DNA of 64,000 bases from Liquidambar formosana (GCA_039720395.1 CM077826.1:29012810-29076809); one strand, 5' to 3'; positions 11,352-25,477 are shown, numbered from the stretch's first letter. Notes: generated by a model not told the origin, from the sequence alone. Numbers and translations are program-made.

Positions 11352-14300
11352 ATGATTATGCATAATACAAAATACATATGGGCTGGTAATTATGGTGTAG
11401 TTGAATGATTCAAAAATCTGGAAAATTTTTTCTGCATAATTGGTTTTCCTCCATGGCTGAACCTAGGGTTTGGAACCCTAGGTCAATTCTCTTCTACTCC
11501 TCTTCTAATTGATGGTTAAGTGTATCCATGGATGCAATAGGTTGCATAGGGGTTTGAGTTTGGAGAAGAAGAATAAGGAAACTAGGGTTTTATAAAACTG
11601 TTATGAACAGTTTTCATGGTTGCCATGAAAAACCGTCATTTGTTTTGCCTGACGAATTCAGAGTTCTTCTCCAAAATTTTCGAGCCATATATGGTTAGAA
11701 AGCTCTTTGAATAAGCTTTCCAACCCAACAAACGGTGCGTCAATCCGAGTTCTGTAGTGAAAGTTATGAATTTTTTACTACAGGCTGTCTGGAAAGACAG
11801 TTTTGCTCGGGAATGATGCAATAGCCACAACTTTGAGTTATTGATGGAGATCAAAGGCATGGCAATGGTTGCCACCACTTGGCTTATGTTCTAGACATGG
11901 TAGGGAAAGGTTCCCAAGCATTTAGATGCATCATAATTGGATTAAGATGCTAGAACAGAAGGAATAAGGAGAAGAACACCATGGAGGCTGAATCTGGGTT
12001 TTAGAACCCTAAGGTTCTTGCAATTAATTCTAATTAAAGCTGCTGTATTTATGATGGAAGATCATTGTAGGATCATTATATATCATGTGTATATGATTTT
12101 CTTTAATTTTCAAAAAGGTTTTGATGGAAAAAGATTCAAAAAGTTTGAAAATTTTTCATGAACAGCATAGCAGATTTTCTCTGCAGAAAAGTCATCAATG
12201 GAGTTTTGATTAGAACTTGAGTTAGGGAACTCCAAATTGCATGAAACCAATTGCATTAGTTTCCTAAGACATGTAGGATACTGGGAAAATTCGTTTGGTA
12301 GCCTAATTCATTCATCTTGCTGGGTTTTAAATCAATTTCTGACCATGGACAGTGTGCTGTCAAATTCTGGGCAGCCTACTGTTGTTTTAATTGTTTAGAA
12401 CAATTGGTGATGATTGATCATCCAAACCTCTTCTATTAGCTTAGTATTTCATGTAGGGACATGATACAAAATCTGGTTTCAATGGAGGAGTCGAATTGAT
12501 AAGGTTTAGAAGCTATTGTGACCTTGAAGGTCTGCAACAATGGCTCCAGCAATGGGTTTTGGAAACCCTAGTTGTTCTTGATGATGGCAGCCACTTCCAC
12601 CTCTTCTCACGTGTCCAAGGGCTTGTCCCACACCCCTGTAGTCCTCTCCCTTGGCTGGCCATGGCCTCCCACAGCCGTTGGTGGCCATGGCAGCCTAGCC
12701 AAGCTCAGGCAGCCCCCTGGTAGTGACGGCTGCATAGAGTTAAGGATGAAACCCTAATTTTGAGTTAATGATGAAACCCTAATTTCATTATGGCATTAAT
12801 TAAAACCCTAATTGGAATATTAATTACCTTAATTAAGAGTTAATGATTGGTCATTAAATGACCAATCATGGTTATTAATTGTTAGGGCATAATTAATACC
12901 ATTAATGATGTCTAGGGTTAGGGTTTTGGAAACCCTAATTAGTGTAATTAATTAAGGGTAATTAATACCCTATTTGGCATTAATTAAACCCTAATCCCTT
13001 TTATTAAATACCATATGAACCTAGGGTTTTAATGATTGGACATTAAATGACCAATCATAGGGCATTTAATGATTAGGGCTTGCATTTAGGGTTTAGGGTT
13101 ATGCATTTAGGGTTTAGGGTTTTAGGAAACCCTAATACACTAATTCATCATTTTAATGATTTTATTTAATTCCTATATTAATTATTTAATTAATATTGAT
13201 TAATTTTATAATGTTTTAAATGGTTTAAAACACAATTAGGGATTAAATTAAAATCTGGAAATTCTTAATTAAATGAAATTGTTTTGTTTAATTAAGGAAA
13301 CCCTAATATTGGATATTAGAGTTATTTTAGGAAACTTTACATGTTTTAAATTAATTTGATTAATTGAAACTGTAATGTCTTAAATGTTAAGACTTTATTT
13401 AATTCTGGATATTTTTGTTAAAACCTAATAAGATTAGGATGCATTAATGAGATTAATGTAAATCATTCAAGAGAATTACCATAATGCCCATATGTTTTAA
13501 TGCTTACAGTTTTTCTTTACATTATGCAATGAGATTGTATGTATGTGCTTGGATGATGATTATGGACTATACCCTTTAAACCAATTGTGATTGGCCGTCT
13601 TATAAATGGGATGTTATTATTTACAAGAGTTGTAATTTTATTAAGGTGATGTAATTTATTTGGGGCTCGCATGCCACCTTCCCTCTCCCTCTCTCTCTAT
13701 CATTCTCTTATGTACCTCACATTCCCCTTATGTATCCCTTTCTTTAAATTATGTAAATGTTATGTAATCGAGAGTGCACTAAGGAGCATGGTGGACCCAA
13801 AGGAGCATGATAGAGCCCAACAAGCCAATGGTGGAGACCATCAAGCCAAGGGAGCAGATTGAAGGACTTGAAAGCTTAGAGAAGTGTTTCAAGAAAGCAT
13901 GCATGTTACGAATGGTTTATTTTACGATCACCTACACCCACCTTAGACCTTGGATTCAATCTATTGGCTTGGATTGAATCCTCTCAAAGTCCATAATCAT
14001 CATAGTGGGAGCTTAAATTTATGAGATAATTGTATTAGCTCCAATACCATAGTTTGGTATATGTTACCTATTCACTTAGGGACTAATATCAAAATATGGT
14101 ACTTTATATATGTTGATATATAATAGCATGCGATGTATGATTTATAATAGCATGAGATGTATGATTATAAATAGCATAATTTATATGTTTAAATTTTGAT
14201 ACATAGGATGCGTGTTAATTTGATGAGACCCTTTAAAACCCCTCTTATTTAATATTAAGTTGAAAATGGAGAAGTCATTAGGGAATGAATTCTTCATTGC

Positions 14301-16547
14301 CTTCCATCATTATAGGATCATCTAACGTCCCTTAATGTGGGTACCTGGCTGCAGACATGTAGGAGCTACCCATGTTAAAGACATTACTTGAAACTATCAC
14401 ATATGAGATATCATGGGGTGCCTAAACTGGTATATACCAAGAAACTAACATGTGAGGTATATATTTGGCGAAACATACCTGTGTGAATGATGGGTTTAAC
14501 TTAACTAGGGAAGTATTCCAAGAAACTAACATGTGAGGTGTATGTTCCCTAGAGGCAAAATGATTGGAACTTGCTTATGAAGCAATAGACAAAGAGTTGT
14601 CTTCTTATTGTGGGTTAGAAGCCAAGAAACTAACATGTGAGGCTTCTAGGTCACAGTGGGACCCCAATCCCCATTAGGAATGAGATTCCCGAATTCCATT
14701 AGAGGGTGTATGGAATTTGATAAAATAGTGGGAGGTACCATATGATTAAAGACCCAATCATTATGGATAAAAATGAAATCTAATTCTCTGTTTATGTAGA
14801 TTACCTAATTACTCACCTCAAAACCCCTATTTCCTAATATATAGGATATTGATAGTTTGACTAAACCCGATTTCTTTGATTGACTTAGGAAATTGAGAAT
14901 TGTTCTCAATTTCAAAAGATTGTTAATATGCTATTAGGCCTTTTATTAAAAGCCCTCCATAAAACATCCTAAGAAGGAAAAGACACTATGCGCAATTGGC
15001 ATCTTGTTGCCATGCTATATGATAGTATTGATGACTAATGAGCTTCAGAAGCAAAATTAGTCAATGCAAGTGCCTTTGATGTCCTACATCACATACAAAG
15101 GTTGTATTGTGAGTAAAATAATACTATAAAGTATAGTACTTGTAAAGGACTTCTTCTGGACTAGGATGTAATAAAAGTTGTTTATTAATAATCATTCTTT
15201 TGAAAAATGATTAATCACATAGAATAGCTTGAGAAGCTAGATGTGATTTAAAATGGAAGCATATCTTAAAAAGTCAAAGACAAAGAAATATAATTATTTT
15301 GTAGTAAATATAAGGTATTGTAAAGGGAACTTGATAAAGTATCAGTCTTCCTAGAAGAACCAAACTTTTGAAGTTTTGGTTCATGCTCTAAACTAAATTG
15401 TTGGTTAGTTCTGCTTCTTGGTTTTTGGATTATAGTGTAATCTAAATGGAAGCAGAAAGTTAAGTAGATAATAAGTTACCTTTAAAAATTTTAATAGAGC
15501 AAGAGTTGCTAGATTAATTTTGGGAACTTATTTCTTAACTAGGTCATTTAAGACATTCTAGAAATTTGATTTCTAAATTTAACTGACTAATTAGAGCGAA
15601 TGCAACGTATTCCGAGAATACAAGAGATGTAGAGACTCTCATTTAAATGTAACGATTATGACTTGGTTATGAGATGACCAAACCCATCTTTTACTTGGTG
15701 AAGTGAATGAGTTACATTTATAATTTGACTATACATTGTGATGTATACAGTCATATAGAGCATGCATTCAATTATAGTAGACTCATCTTAGAATACCATA
15801 GCTCAATGGTGAATCTAAGAGAACAAATTGAACCCTATTAAGATATGGTTTGATCCATGATGAGTTTTACTAATGTATCCATCTAGGATATACCTTAAAA
15901 TTGCTACATATTGATAATTTAGGGTTCACTCCAGTTTTGTCCCAATTATATCAGATATGATATGGGAAGAAACCCAACTTAAAGAAGTTAAGGCTTGGGC
16001 TTGTGCTACGTTTGTCTGGAAACATAATGTAGACAATCTGGAAATAAGGTCAAGTAAGTGTTGAATTGTGGTATATCCTAAAAGTGGTTGGGATAGTATT
16101 TCTATTACTCTAATGAACAAAAGTTGTCCATTAGGATGATTGCTGGATTTTCTTGAGAAAGAGTTCATTCAAGAAAGATGCAAAAGTAGATAGAATTTAC
16201 AGAATTGTTTGTAAAGCCACAAACCAACAAAGATCCAACCCTTGCCCCTATTGAGGCAAAACCTTTAATTACACCACATTCTTTTCATAGATCAAATTGG
16301 ATATTTCTTAACATAAGAGAGATATTGTATCTCTATTAGAATGTGAAAGAATTGTTCTTTGGTGATAAAGATCACCAAGATAATCCTATTGATTATGACT
16401 AGACGATGTTTCACATCAACTCGAGAAATGACTAAGAGTCATTAAATCCAATATGGATAGGTAGAGACCTAAAAGGCTTGGCTATTTAAGAATGTTTTCA
16501 ACATAGGCAAAAAGTTGTCTATAAAGAAACTTGTTTGATAATAGTTA

Positions 16548-17623
16548 TGCTGAAATCCATTTGGATCTTGTTATCTATAAACACACATTTTGAATATGAG
16601 ATATGTCAAAAAGGATATAAAGATGTTATATCAAATGGTGAAAAACCATAAAAGTGTGTAAGTTATAGAAGTCTATTAATAGACTACAAGGTTCTCATAA
16701 TTAGAACATCTATAAAGTTGAAGTAATCAAATTGTTTGATTTCTCTCATTGTATAGATGGACCATGAGTGTATAAAAGGTTAGTGGGAGTGCGATCGTTT
16801 TTCTTTATCCTAAGTATAGATGGCATCATAATCATTATGAATGACATATGAATGTTATCTAATGTAAAGTTTTAGTTTTTGGAGAAAAACTAATTCATGA
16901 AAGATTTGGCAGAAGTATCCAATAAGATCTATAGAGATAGATCATATAGATTGCTAAGTATCTCCAAATCATCAAACATAGTTGAAATGTTGAAGGAGTT
17001 CAATATGGAGAATTCTAAGGGAGGTCTGATTTACTTCAGATAAGAATTCATTATTCAAGGGCATGTGCCCTAGGATAACACAAGTAAGATTCTTAAAGTG
17101 TTAAGAAGCCTTATTTTACACTATGTATTGAACCTGATATCTATTATGTTGTAATTGTTACAAATAGTTATCAATCAATTCAAATTTGGAATATTGGATT
17201 GTATATGGAAATTGTAAACTCATAGTAGATGGGTATATGGATTTGGATATAACCCATATGGGGTATATTTTATATTCACTTTAGTTGGTGAAATACTTAA
17301 TGGAAGAACTGTATGAAAGATACAGTGGATTCCATTATTAAGGGTGAATTAATTGTCGCATTGTCTAGGAGACTGTTTGGATCTATAAGTTCATTTAGAA
17401 CTTGGAGTTGTTCCTTCCATTGAGTTGCCCACACCTTGTTTTGTGACAACAATGGGTCTATATCTCAAGTATAGGAATCACGGTCTCATCAAAAGTCCAA
17501 ACACATAGAGCGACAATTCCAAGTGATTAGAAGAATCATTGGAAGAGGTAATAGATACATTACAGAAGATATTATCTACATAAGTTTTTGTAGACCTACT
17601 GACTAAAGCTTTAAAACATAATT
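16548..17623 (+). pseudogene. Copia pol remnant, copy 2
   Basis: This is the second copy of the broken integrase/reverse transcriptase/RNase H segment described for 8525-9600, with the same stops and the same SIDG in place of YVDD. Confidence 0.8.
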
Positions 17624-17686
17624 GGTTATGTCTAAGACCAACAGCTTGAGAAGATAGGTATGCGATACATGGTCGATTGGCTTTAG

Positions 17687-17700
17687 TGCAAGTGGGAGAT
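17687..17700 (+). other. Polypurine tract, copy 2
   Basis: TGCAAGTGGGAGAT directly before LTR 3. Confidence 0.85.
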
Positions 17701-19360
17701 TGTTAGGATTATGCCCTAGAGCCAATCATAGAGATGATTGTTTAGGGATTAGGAACAATCATTTGATTTCATTTGTGTATGTCACATTTATTATTGATTT
17801 AATAAAAGGGCTTATTCTATTATGTTTATATGCATCATTTATATTTACATAATATGTCCATGGAGTTAGAGTTGAGAATATGGAATTACAAAGAGTTGTA
17901 ATTTTGAGACTGTAGATATATCTCTGTACTAAACTCCTAAAGCATTCCTAGTTGAAGGTTCACTATGATGGACAGTAATGAACCATAGGACTAGCACTTG
18001 TTAGGTTGACTCTATAGGAGGATAGCTAGTCTCAAGCTATTTGTGTGGAGACACTACAACCAACAAGTGGGTGCCTATTGCAAGAATAGGTACACTGAAT
18101 GTGACCAAAGATATGAGATAAACTGAATGGAGTTTTATCCTGCCTGTCAATCAGTTTCTCATTGTTATAGTGGTACAAGTAATCCTTAGACCTGAGACAC
18201 CATAGTTGCCTTATGCATGTAGCTTTAGAAGTTTGATAACACTAAGTGCAGATCCTATTCAGGGGTCTGCAAAGGTGTTCATTGGCCCTACTGCTATGTG
18301 TATGAAGGCATGTGAGTGATCAACAAGGGATCCATCACTCTCAGGAAAAAGAGAGAGAATGTCTCATATAGCATTCATAATATAACTCATTAAATCCATG
18401 GCCATGGTAGGATGAATATGAAAAGAGTTTCATGAGTTCATCAATGAGTTGATATCTATAAATGAGTATAAAGTAATTGAACTAGGGACTTGACAGACTT
18501 CCATGTCCTATTAGTTCAATTGGAGACATTGTGTTGAAGGAAGGATGCAATTGTAACCTATAAACTATAACAGAAGGGTTCTTTGTAAATGACTATTCAC
18601 CTCATTAAGGACCACACCATGAGCCATATGCTAGGTGTTACTCATGGTTAGTAGAAGCCCTAATTGATATAAGTGAGTTATAATCAATTAGGGAATTGGA
18701 AGGAGTTCCAATTAGACCCTAAATGGAAAGAGTTCCATTGTGCACACCTCGTGCTATTCCTACTACTTAATGATGTGAACCCAATGGGTCACACACTGAT
18801 CATGCAAGAAGGACTTTAAAGTCTATGAGAGAAAGGGTTTTAGTGAATAAAGAATAGTTCTTTATAGGCCTATTTGTATTTGATACAAATAATAGGGGTT
18901 AATGTGCAATTAAGTGTAATTACACATAACCCTATTAGGGTTTCTTCCCCATGGCCAGCCCCCTTTAGTGGGCTGCCTATATAAGTCACACTTATGTGTG
19001 ACATGGCATAATAGGCTTGCACAATAAACCCTAGCCGTCCAGCCCCTTGGAGGCTTTCTTCTCTCTCTCTCTCTTCTCCACCTCTAGCAACAACAAGGAA
19101 GAAGAAAGAAAGGACTTGAAGCTCTAGCTAGGTGTGGATACCGTTGGAGGCAGCACACTTGGGCTGCTCATTCACCGCTGTCCGGAATCAAAGCTTGGAG
19201 CAAAAAGGAGAAGACAAAAATTCTGTAAGTATTCTAACCTTCTTTGTAGTTAGGGTTTGATTTTGTGTTATGCATAGTTAGATTCATGGGATTGGGAATC
19301 GTAGGAAAAAAAATTTTATATTCCGCACTTCTATTTTTCCCTCTTGTTCGATTCCCAACA
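17701..19360 (+). repeat. Copia LTR 3
   Basis: 1,660 bp, ending CCCAACA and followed by the target duplication GACTT. It shares features with both other LTRs and has one private change near 19332 (T for A). Confidence 0.95.
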
Positions 19361-21330
19361 GACTTGAACATCAAATAACTGCCTACGTACCCCACATGCA
19401 AAGATGTAAGGATCAAAGTCCACGTAGTTCAATTGAGAAGGGGTTATTCCCTTTACAACGAACTATAAACCCTAAGTTTCCATTAAAAGAAAAGAATTTC
19501 CAAAAAAAGAGTTTGAGAAAAGATAGAATTTGAAAAGAGATAGAACTTTTATTCAATAAGGAGTTTTATAAAAGTAGGAAACTTAGGAGTTATAATTCAA
19601 AGTAAAGAGAATAACCCAAAAAGGGGAGAAAAGAATAATTCATAACAAAACTTATCATGAACCACTTACCATATGCCAATTATCTCAAAGCAATGAGAAA
19701 TCATCAATTAATCAGCCCATGTATGCTATAGACGATTATCATGCTCAAACCATCCAATATCATATCCAAATAATCATTAGACGATCTAAATCAAATTTGG
19801 ACATAATACTAAACATGCATATAATCACCTAATATGTATGCTCTAAACACCCTAATATGCATAAAACTATCAAAAACATGCCCAATATGAATTATTATAA
19901 TGAAAATATCATATAACAATCTAAAATATAAAAAGAAAATCTAACATGATGGCTTAGGTAAGTACTTTATGTAAGAATGTGAAATAATCATCTTTACGAC
20001 GAGTTTTCTTAAGTAAAACTATCTGGAAATAATTTTACGTAGAAATCACTCCGCATGAATGATTTCATCACATATCCTACGTAAAATATATACCTAAGAA
20101 TGCAAAAAAAACTCATGGCACACTTAAACACATTTTAGAAACCACCTATGCACAACTTCACCCTCTAAGGACGATAATTATCCTCGAAAAGAATAATCAT
20201 GCATACACCTATGAAGATGAAGCCTACACAGCAAGTGTCCTATACAAAAGATGCTTAAAATCATGCATATAATTGAAACATGAAGAGAAAACGGCCTAAA
20301 CACATCAACAAATTTTCAGGGTATTACGTACCCCTATTCTTAAGATAAAGACTATCCTACCAACAAATAATTCACAATCCTACTCCACTAGCATGCTTTC
20401 ACATCATATTTGAATAATATACACTCTAAAATATAGAGTCTATATGATTCCTAATTCAATACTAAGTTATAACTATCCAGGAAATGGAGTAAAAGAAGAA
20501 GGAATCTTAAAAAGAGAATAAAGATACTTACAACAAAGCAAAGGTCTTCGCTGCGTTTTTCCTTCTTGTTGGACTTGATTACTTTCTAGTTCATCTTCAA
20601 AATTGAAGTAAAAATCCTTCTCCAAGTGATATGGGTATGTGCAAATTCGTTCTCCCTAGCTCTTTTATGAGTATAAAGTGTCAAAAGGTCCAAAAGTCCC
20701 TAATGCTGATGAATGAGCCTCTATTTATAACCAACCAACCATGTGAGCCAATGGTTGAGATTAATTCACCATAAAACTAATCTAAGGCTATTTTTAACTC
20801 CCCTAGATGTTGGACAACTCAAAATCACATCCTAATAGGTTTAAAACACTTTTAGAAGAAGGAAATTCAAAGTAAAAGAGTCCAAAACACGTCAAATTAC
20901 AAAACAAGACAAACAAAAGTAGAGTGCTCGGGTGACCGGTTGGGCCATTTCGGACTCCTAACTTCAAACGGACACAAATTCTTCAAATTAACTCCGATTT
21001 GAGTGATTCAAAAACCAAAATTTCAAGGATTCAATGTAGAATAAGTCTAGAATATTTTTGAACCAAAAATCCCTAACCATGGTCAGATGGCTAGGTTTTC
21101 ATAGGGCGATTAACTAAAAAAAAAAAAGGTCAATTAGCCATAGGATAATATGGTGAATCAATCCAAAACCTATTCAATAATTAAATTGGCACTTCAATTA
21201 GACTCATTTCATTATTTAAAGATCAATGGAACAATTCGGAACAAGTTTCAAGGTCAATTAGAAAATATACGAAGTAAAAGATGAAATTGCCCTTCAAGTT
21301 GCAAAAGTTCTAATTAATTATCCAAACCTA
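19361..21330 (-). repeat. Tat-type 5' LTR, second piece
   Basis: This is the continuation of the minus-strand LTR after the Copia array. It is anchored by homology to the plus-strand copy: GGATCAAAGTCCACGTAGTT here matches the reverse complement of the sequence around 23625-23645 in the plus-strand LTR. No gene is seen. The piece ends where a Helitron is inserted. Confidence 0.65.
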
Positions 21331-23053
21331 TCTGGAATATATTCTTATAATATAATTAAGAGTTTTCCTAACATAAGCAAAGTGCTGATGTGTTTCTCTA
21401 ATGAGTCTTCCCTCTAAAATGCATTCTTCTCATGATCTTTGGCCCCACATATAGCCCCACAAATGATGTCAGCAATTCCCTAATCTAATTTTTTTTTCTT
21501 CCCTCCCCTCACGGTACAACCTTCCTTCTTCCCTTCCTTTTTCTTTTTTTTTTTCCCTATCTTTCCTTATATTATATCCAGGGCCTCTTGCCACTGTTCC
21601 TATACGTGTCACCTCCATTGCCTTTTCTAAATTTTTTTTTTTTTTTTTTTAAATTCAAAAAATGCAAAAGCAAAAACACAACTGTAAGCCAAAATGTCTC
21701 CTCATCAGTCATAAACAACTCAAAGGAGAGACATAGAAGACATGAGAGAGTGATTTCAAATTTCAAAATTTGAAATCTTTAGTTTCACCCCCTTATTTCC
21801 CTTCTCCCACTACTTCACTCTCCTCAAATCCAACCGAGAAGACGGTCCACACCACGCTCCTCCATGCCGATGCACAGGTCTCTCCTTCTTCTTCTTCTTC
21901 TTCTTCTTTTTCTTCTTCTTCTTTGGTCGCTTAGAGAGCCCCACCCTTCCTATTGTTCAGCTACAAACCGGAGGTTATTGTTTTTCGTGATTTAGATTTG
22001 AAGTTTGCATATAAATTGAATTTTCGGTGTTTCATGTTAGGGGTTTATCTATTATCACATATCTCAGGTTCCATGAATTCATATATGTGAGGGGTTGGCT
22101 ATGGCTTTCCGACTAAAGTAGGAAGAGGATGGAAAGCTAGAAACTTCAATTGCTTCTATTGCCGTTTCAATTTTGCTCCTATTGCCATTTCAATGAGTTT
22201 TATTTCTAATTTCAGATTCATACTTTACTATCAAGAACTCATTTGAGGTAAATAAAATTAATCATGTTATCCTTATGACTAATGATTTTTATTTTTAATT
22301 TCAGATTCATACTTTACCATCAAGAAGTCATGATTTGAGGTAAAAAAATTTAATCATGTCAACTATATATTATTGGTATTGATTTTAACTTTCAATTGAT
22401 TTTTTGGTTGGCATAACAGTTTTAGTTTTTCACCATGGTAATGTAAATATCTTATAGGCATGTAATACCCTAATTTAATTTATATCTCATTTTTGTTTGG
22501 AAAATGGATAGGTTTTAATTTATTTGTAGTAAATATTTTTTGGCTGGGGTTAAAGGACTGATCGACTACAATATAAGTATCAATACATTCTCTCCGTAAG
22601 ACAAATCATTTGTTTTAATTTAGTTCGATTGTTATTGAGATCAATAGTTGCCTTCAATGTGCACGGTGAGTGCATACATTGCCTTTTGGTTGTCCCTGTT
22701 AGCTTTTGTTTTCTTTTATGCTTTGTATTGAAGTGATCTAAAAAGTTAATTTTATATGTACTTTTAAAATAACAATCTAATCAGATTGAATTTGTGATAT
22801 TTGAAGCATCAAAGTTGAAGATTATGTTCTTGGGAATGGATTATAACTACTGCCCAGGTTATGTTCTTGGGAATGGGACAACGTGATTGTTCAAAGCAAT
22901 CAATGGGAAGATGGATACACACTGCTATATAAGTAGTGATGCAGACAGTCGAATCATACATAAAGACATGTTGGCCTAAACTCTAGATCACTAAGCTATT
23001 GGTTATCTTGATATTTATTTGCGATTTCCGCGCATCGCGCGGGTTTCTACTAG
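21331..23053 (+). mobile_element. Non-autonomous Helitron, about 1.7 kb
   Basis: The 3' end is textbook: a perfect hairpin CCGCGC-ATC-GCGCGG (23028-23042), then 7 bases and CTAG (23050-23053), then host T. The proposed 5' end is TCTGGAATATATTC after a host A, followed by an AAAGTGCTGATGTG motif that is common near Helitron 5' ends in plants. No Rep/helicase ORF is present. The body has a CTT microsatellite (about 21880-21925), two copies of TTTCAGATTCATACTTTAC (22212, 22301) and two copies of TTATGTTCTTGGGAATGG. The 3' end is firm; the 5' end is less certain. Confidence 0.75.
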
Positions 23054-23270
23054 TTGAACCAAATTTGACACACATATTCAAAATAATCCTAGAAACTAAA
23101 CGCAAGTGATGGGACTCAACAATGAAACAAAAATATGCATGCAATGATGGACCATTCTCATAAGCTTAAAAGGGCAAAAGTGTCTTTTAAAGTTAAGAGA
23201 CTTCTAAATGCTTCTAAACCTAACCAAATGCTATCATGAACTTATGGGGGATGAAAATAGGGTGTCTACA
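23054..23270 (-). repeat. Tat-type 5' LTR, third piece (LTR start)
   Basis: It resumes after the Helitron and ends GGGTGTCTACA at 23270. On the minus strand this is a TGTAGACACCC start, typical of plant Gypsy LTRs. Without the Copia array and the Helitron the LTR is about 2.75 kb. The bases after it (ACGTA) would be one arm of its target duplication; the other arm is outside the window. Confidence 0.7.
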
Positions 23271-23711
23271 ACGTATAAGGGTGCAAACAGGGGTGATAAT
23301 CGCTTTATTGCATATAAGTCCATTCTTACTTAAGTTTGCTAATGCTTAGAGTTATTGTATAAGGTAAGTAAGGTGTGAAGGTGCCCTAATTCACCTTTTT
23401 TTCCTTGATTCTTTCTCTTCTCCCTCCTTAGGGTTATTTCTTAATATGGACATATGGTTTAATTAGAGGTTTCCTTAATTAATAAAATACCTTTTTATTA
23501 AAGTTTCCATCATGTGGAAGTTTTCAAATTTGGACTATTCAATACACTTTCTATCATTCAAATAAGGAAACTAGGATTTTTACTATAGGTTTATATTAGG
23601 TTGTAACCCTAATTCTAATTGAATTACGTGGACTTTGATCCATGTATTTCGTTGCATGGTACATAGGCGCTTGTTTTGAGGCTCAAGTCCGTTCTAGGAT
23701 CCAAGTATCCT

Positions 23712-23746
<35 letters not shown>

Positions 23747-24098
23747 ATTTGTTCATTATGCATGCATGGATGGATATTTGCATACTATTTTGTGATGATA
23801 ATTGCTGGTTTTTTGTGTGGAAAAGACTTTAGATTAGCCTTAATAAACTAAGAGTCCGAAAGGGTGACATGGGTGCCTATAGGCGTTGCCTAGAACCTTC
23901 TCATGTCATAACTTAGCCTTCGAATCCCCAGTTTTCTTTGGTTTCCAAAAAAAGACTGTTTTTGCCTTTCCTTTTTTAAAAAAACATGGAGTCTTTTCAA
24001 TTGTTTTCCTAAAACAAAATGGTTTTTAGGGTTTTCTTTGTTTCCTTTAAAAAAAATAAGGTGGTGACTCCTTTTTCTTTTTCAAACCTAATTCCCTC
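23271..24098 (+). repeat. Plus-strand Tat-type LTR fragment
   Basis: Related to the minus-strand LTR but in the opposite direction. It includes CCTAGAACCTTCTCATG, CATAACTTAGCC and, near its end, AAGGTGGTGACTCC. It lacks the LTR start because the minus-strand element appears to have inserted at 23270/23271. It is broken again at 24098 by the Athila-type element; its last 41 bases are at 36073-36113. Confidence 0.65.
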
Positions 24099-25471
24099 TG
24101 ATAAGCACAAAATATTCATTGAAATTACTCCCTAATTTATATTTTCTAGTTATTTTATTATATTTAATTTTGTGTGTTTAAAGTGTTCTTGATTTATTGC
24201 AGGGCTGTAGAGTTTATATCAGAAAAGATGACAATCAGGACTACTTAAGCTAATAAATACAACTTGAAATGGGTTTCTCACCTACCTAAAATTTCATGGA
24301 GCTGCAACAAGAGTTGGGTCAACAATTTTGAAGATTTGAGCAGCTGAAATTCAAAGTTAGGCAAAGAAATTCATGATCCCAAAATCAGCAGCAAATCTAG
24401 ACAGATTGACCAAGTTTTGGTAATCTGGCCATAACTTGTGATTCCCATATCCGATTTGGGTGAAATTTGTGGCTCTGGAAAGAGGACTTAAAGAGCTACA
24501 ATTGTTTAGTTTATGGCATTTCCTGATTCAAACGTCTTCCAAGTCAAAAATGAGCTGGAAGTGGACTTATTTGCAAAAATCTGAATCTGGCAGCATTTGT
24601 CAAAGTGAGAACATGGGCAACCAAGAATTCAAAGAAAGTGGGCATTGCTTTTGACTTGTTGGATCAGCTGGATCCTTCCCCCATCTCCTATAAATACCAA
24701 GGGAATTCACATAACAAAGGGAGAAAAGGAGAGAAAAAGAGGAGGAGGTACAAAGGTGGCAAAGGGGAGAGACTAGTTCTTGGTTATCTACATGGCCAAC
24801 TAATCTTTGTCTTAGGGGGGAGATGAAGCCCTAATCAAGTATGGTGTATTTTATTGTATTGTGTTGTTGATTTGATTATTTGTGTATGAGGATTGCATAA
24901 CTAGGAGGATTGTATTATTGATACAATTGGTTTTAGTGTTTTTATCTCAAATTGTGTTTAATTTCTGTGATTTTAAATACAATGGTTATGCAATGGTTTT
25001 CACTGTACATATATTTGGAGATTAAGATGATTCATGCTTAGACAAGATGAGTCGTGCTCACAAATTAGTTTAGAGTAGAGTAGGTGAGACGGTTCATGCT
25101 ATATCTTTTATGAGTTATGCCTAATTTACAAATATATGAATCTTTTTTGATGATGTCATTGGGCTTGTAGCTACAATGAGTCTTGCTCATACCAAATAAT
25201 AATTTCTTGAAACACGATACAATAAGTGCATTTTTATACAAGATTAGTGGTGGATTCGAGACCCTAAGTATTTCCTTTCTTGAAGAAAATATAAATTTAT
25301 TTTGCTTGCATTATATAGAGTTCAAAACTACAAAAATCATCTTTGTGAATTATTTTAGTATTCAGTTTTCAAAATTAAAATAATCCCAGTACAGTCCCTG
25401 TGGTACGACACCCGTACTACCACTATATACAAATTTTTGCATCTTACGGGTAATTGATTTTGACACAATCA
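24099..25471 (+). repeat. Athila-type 5' LTR
   Basis: Starts TGATAAGCACAAAA and ends GACACAATCA. CCTATAAATACC near 24690 is a likely promoter box. The short ORFs at 24460 and 24605 are also in the 3' LTR and are not convincing genes. Confidence 0.93.
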
Positions 25472-25477
25472 AATTTT

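Larger units (their letters stand above)
11338..17700 (+). mobile_element. Copia internal region, copy 2 (decayed coding)
   Basis: 6,363 bp, nearly identical to copy 1. By eye it differs by four 1-bp indels (near 11549, 11640, 12417 and 12505) and a few substitutions, such as A for G near 14950 and C for T near 17253. It carries the same damage: the gag remnant at 15031, the altered catalytic motif at 16813-16824, the end of pol near 17616, the telomere-motif stretch at 12748-13313 and the three AAGAAACTAACATGTGAGG copies. Shared damage shows that the decay preceded duplication. Confidence 0.88.
1653..19360 (+). mobile_element. Tandem Copia array: LTR-internal-LTR-internal-LTR
   Basis: Three 1,660-bp LTRs (TGTTAGG...CCCAACA) alternate with two internal regions of 6,365 and 6,363 bp. 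The whole array is flanked by the 5-bp duplication GACTT (1648-1652 and 19361-19365); no such duplication lies beside the middle LTR. The unit therefore behaves as one insertion enlarged by recombination between LTRs. The copies differ by only a few substitutions and 1-bp indels. An initiator-Met-type primer-binding site follows LTRs 1 and 2, and a purine tract precedes LTRs 2 and 3. LTR length, primer site and reverse-transcriptase remnants suggest the Copia Angela/Tork neighbourhood; the lineage is tentative. Confidence 0.93.
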
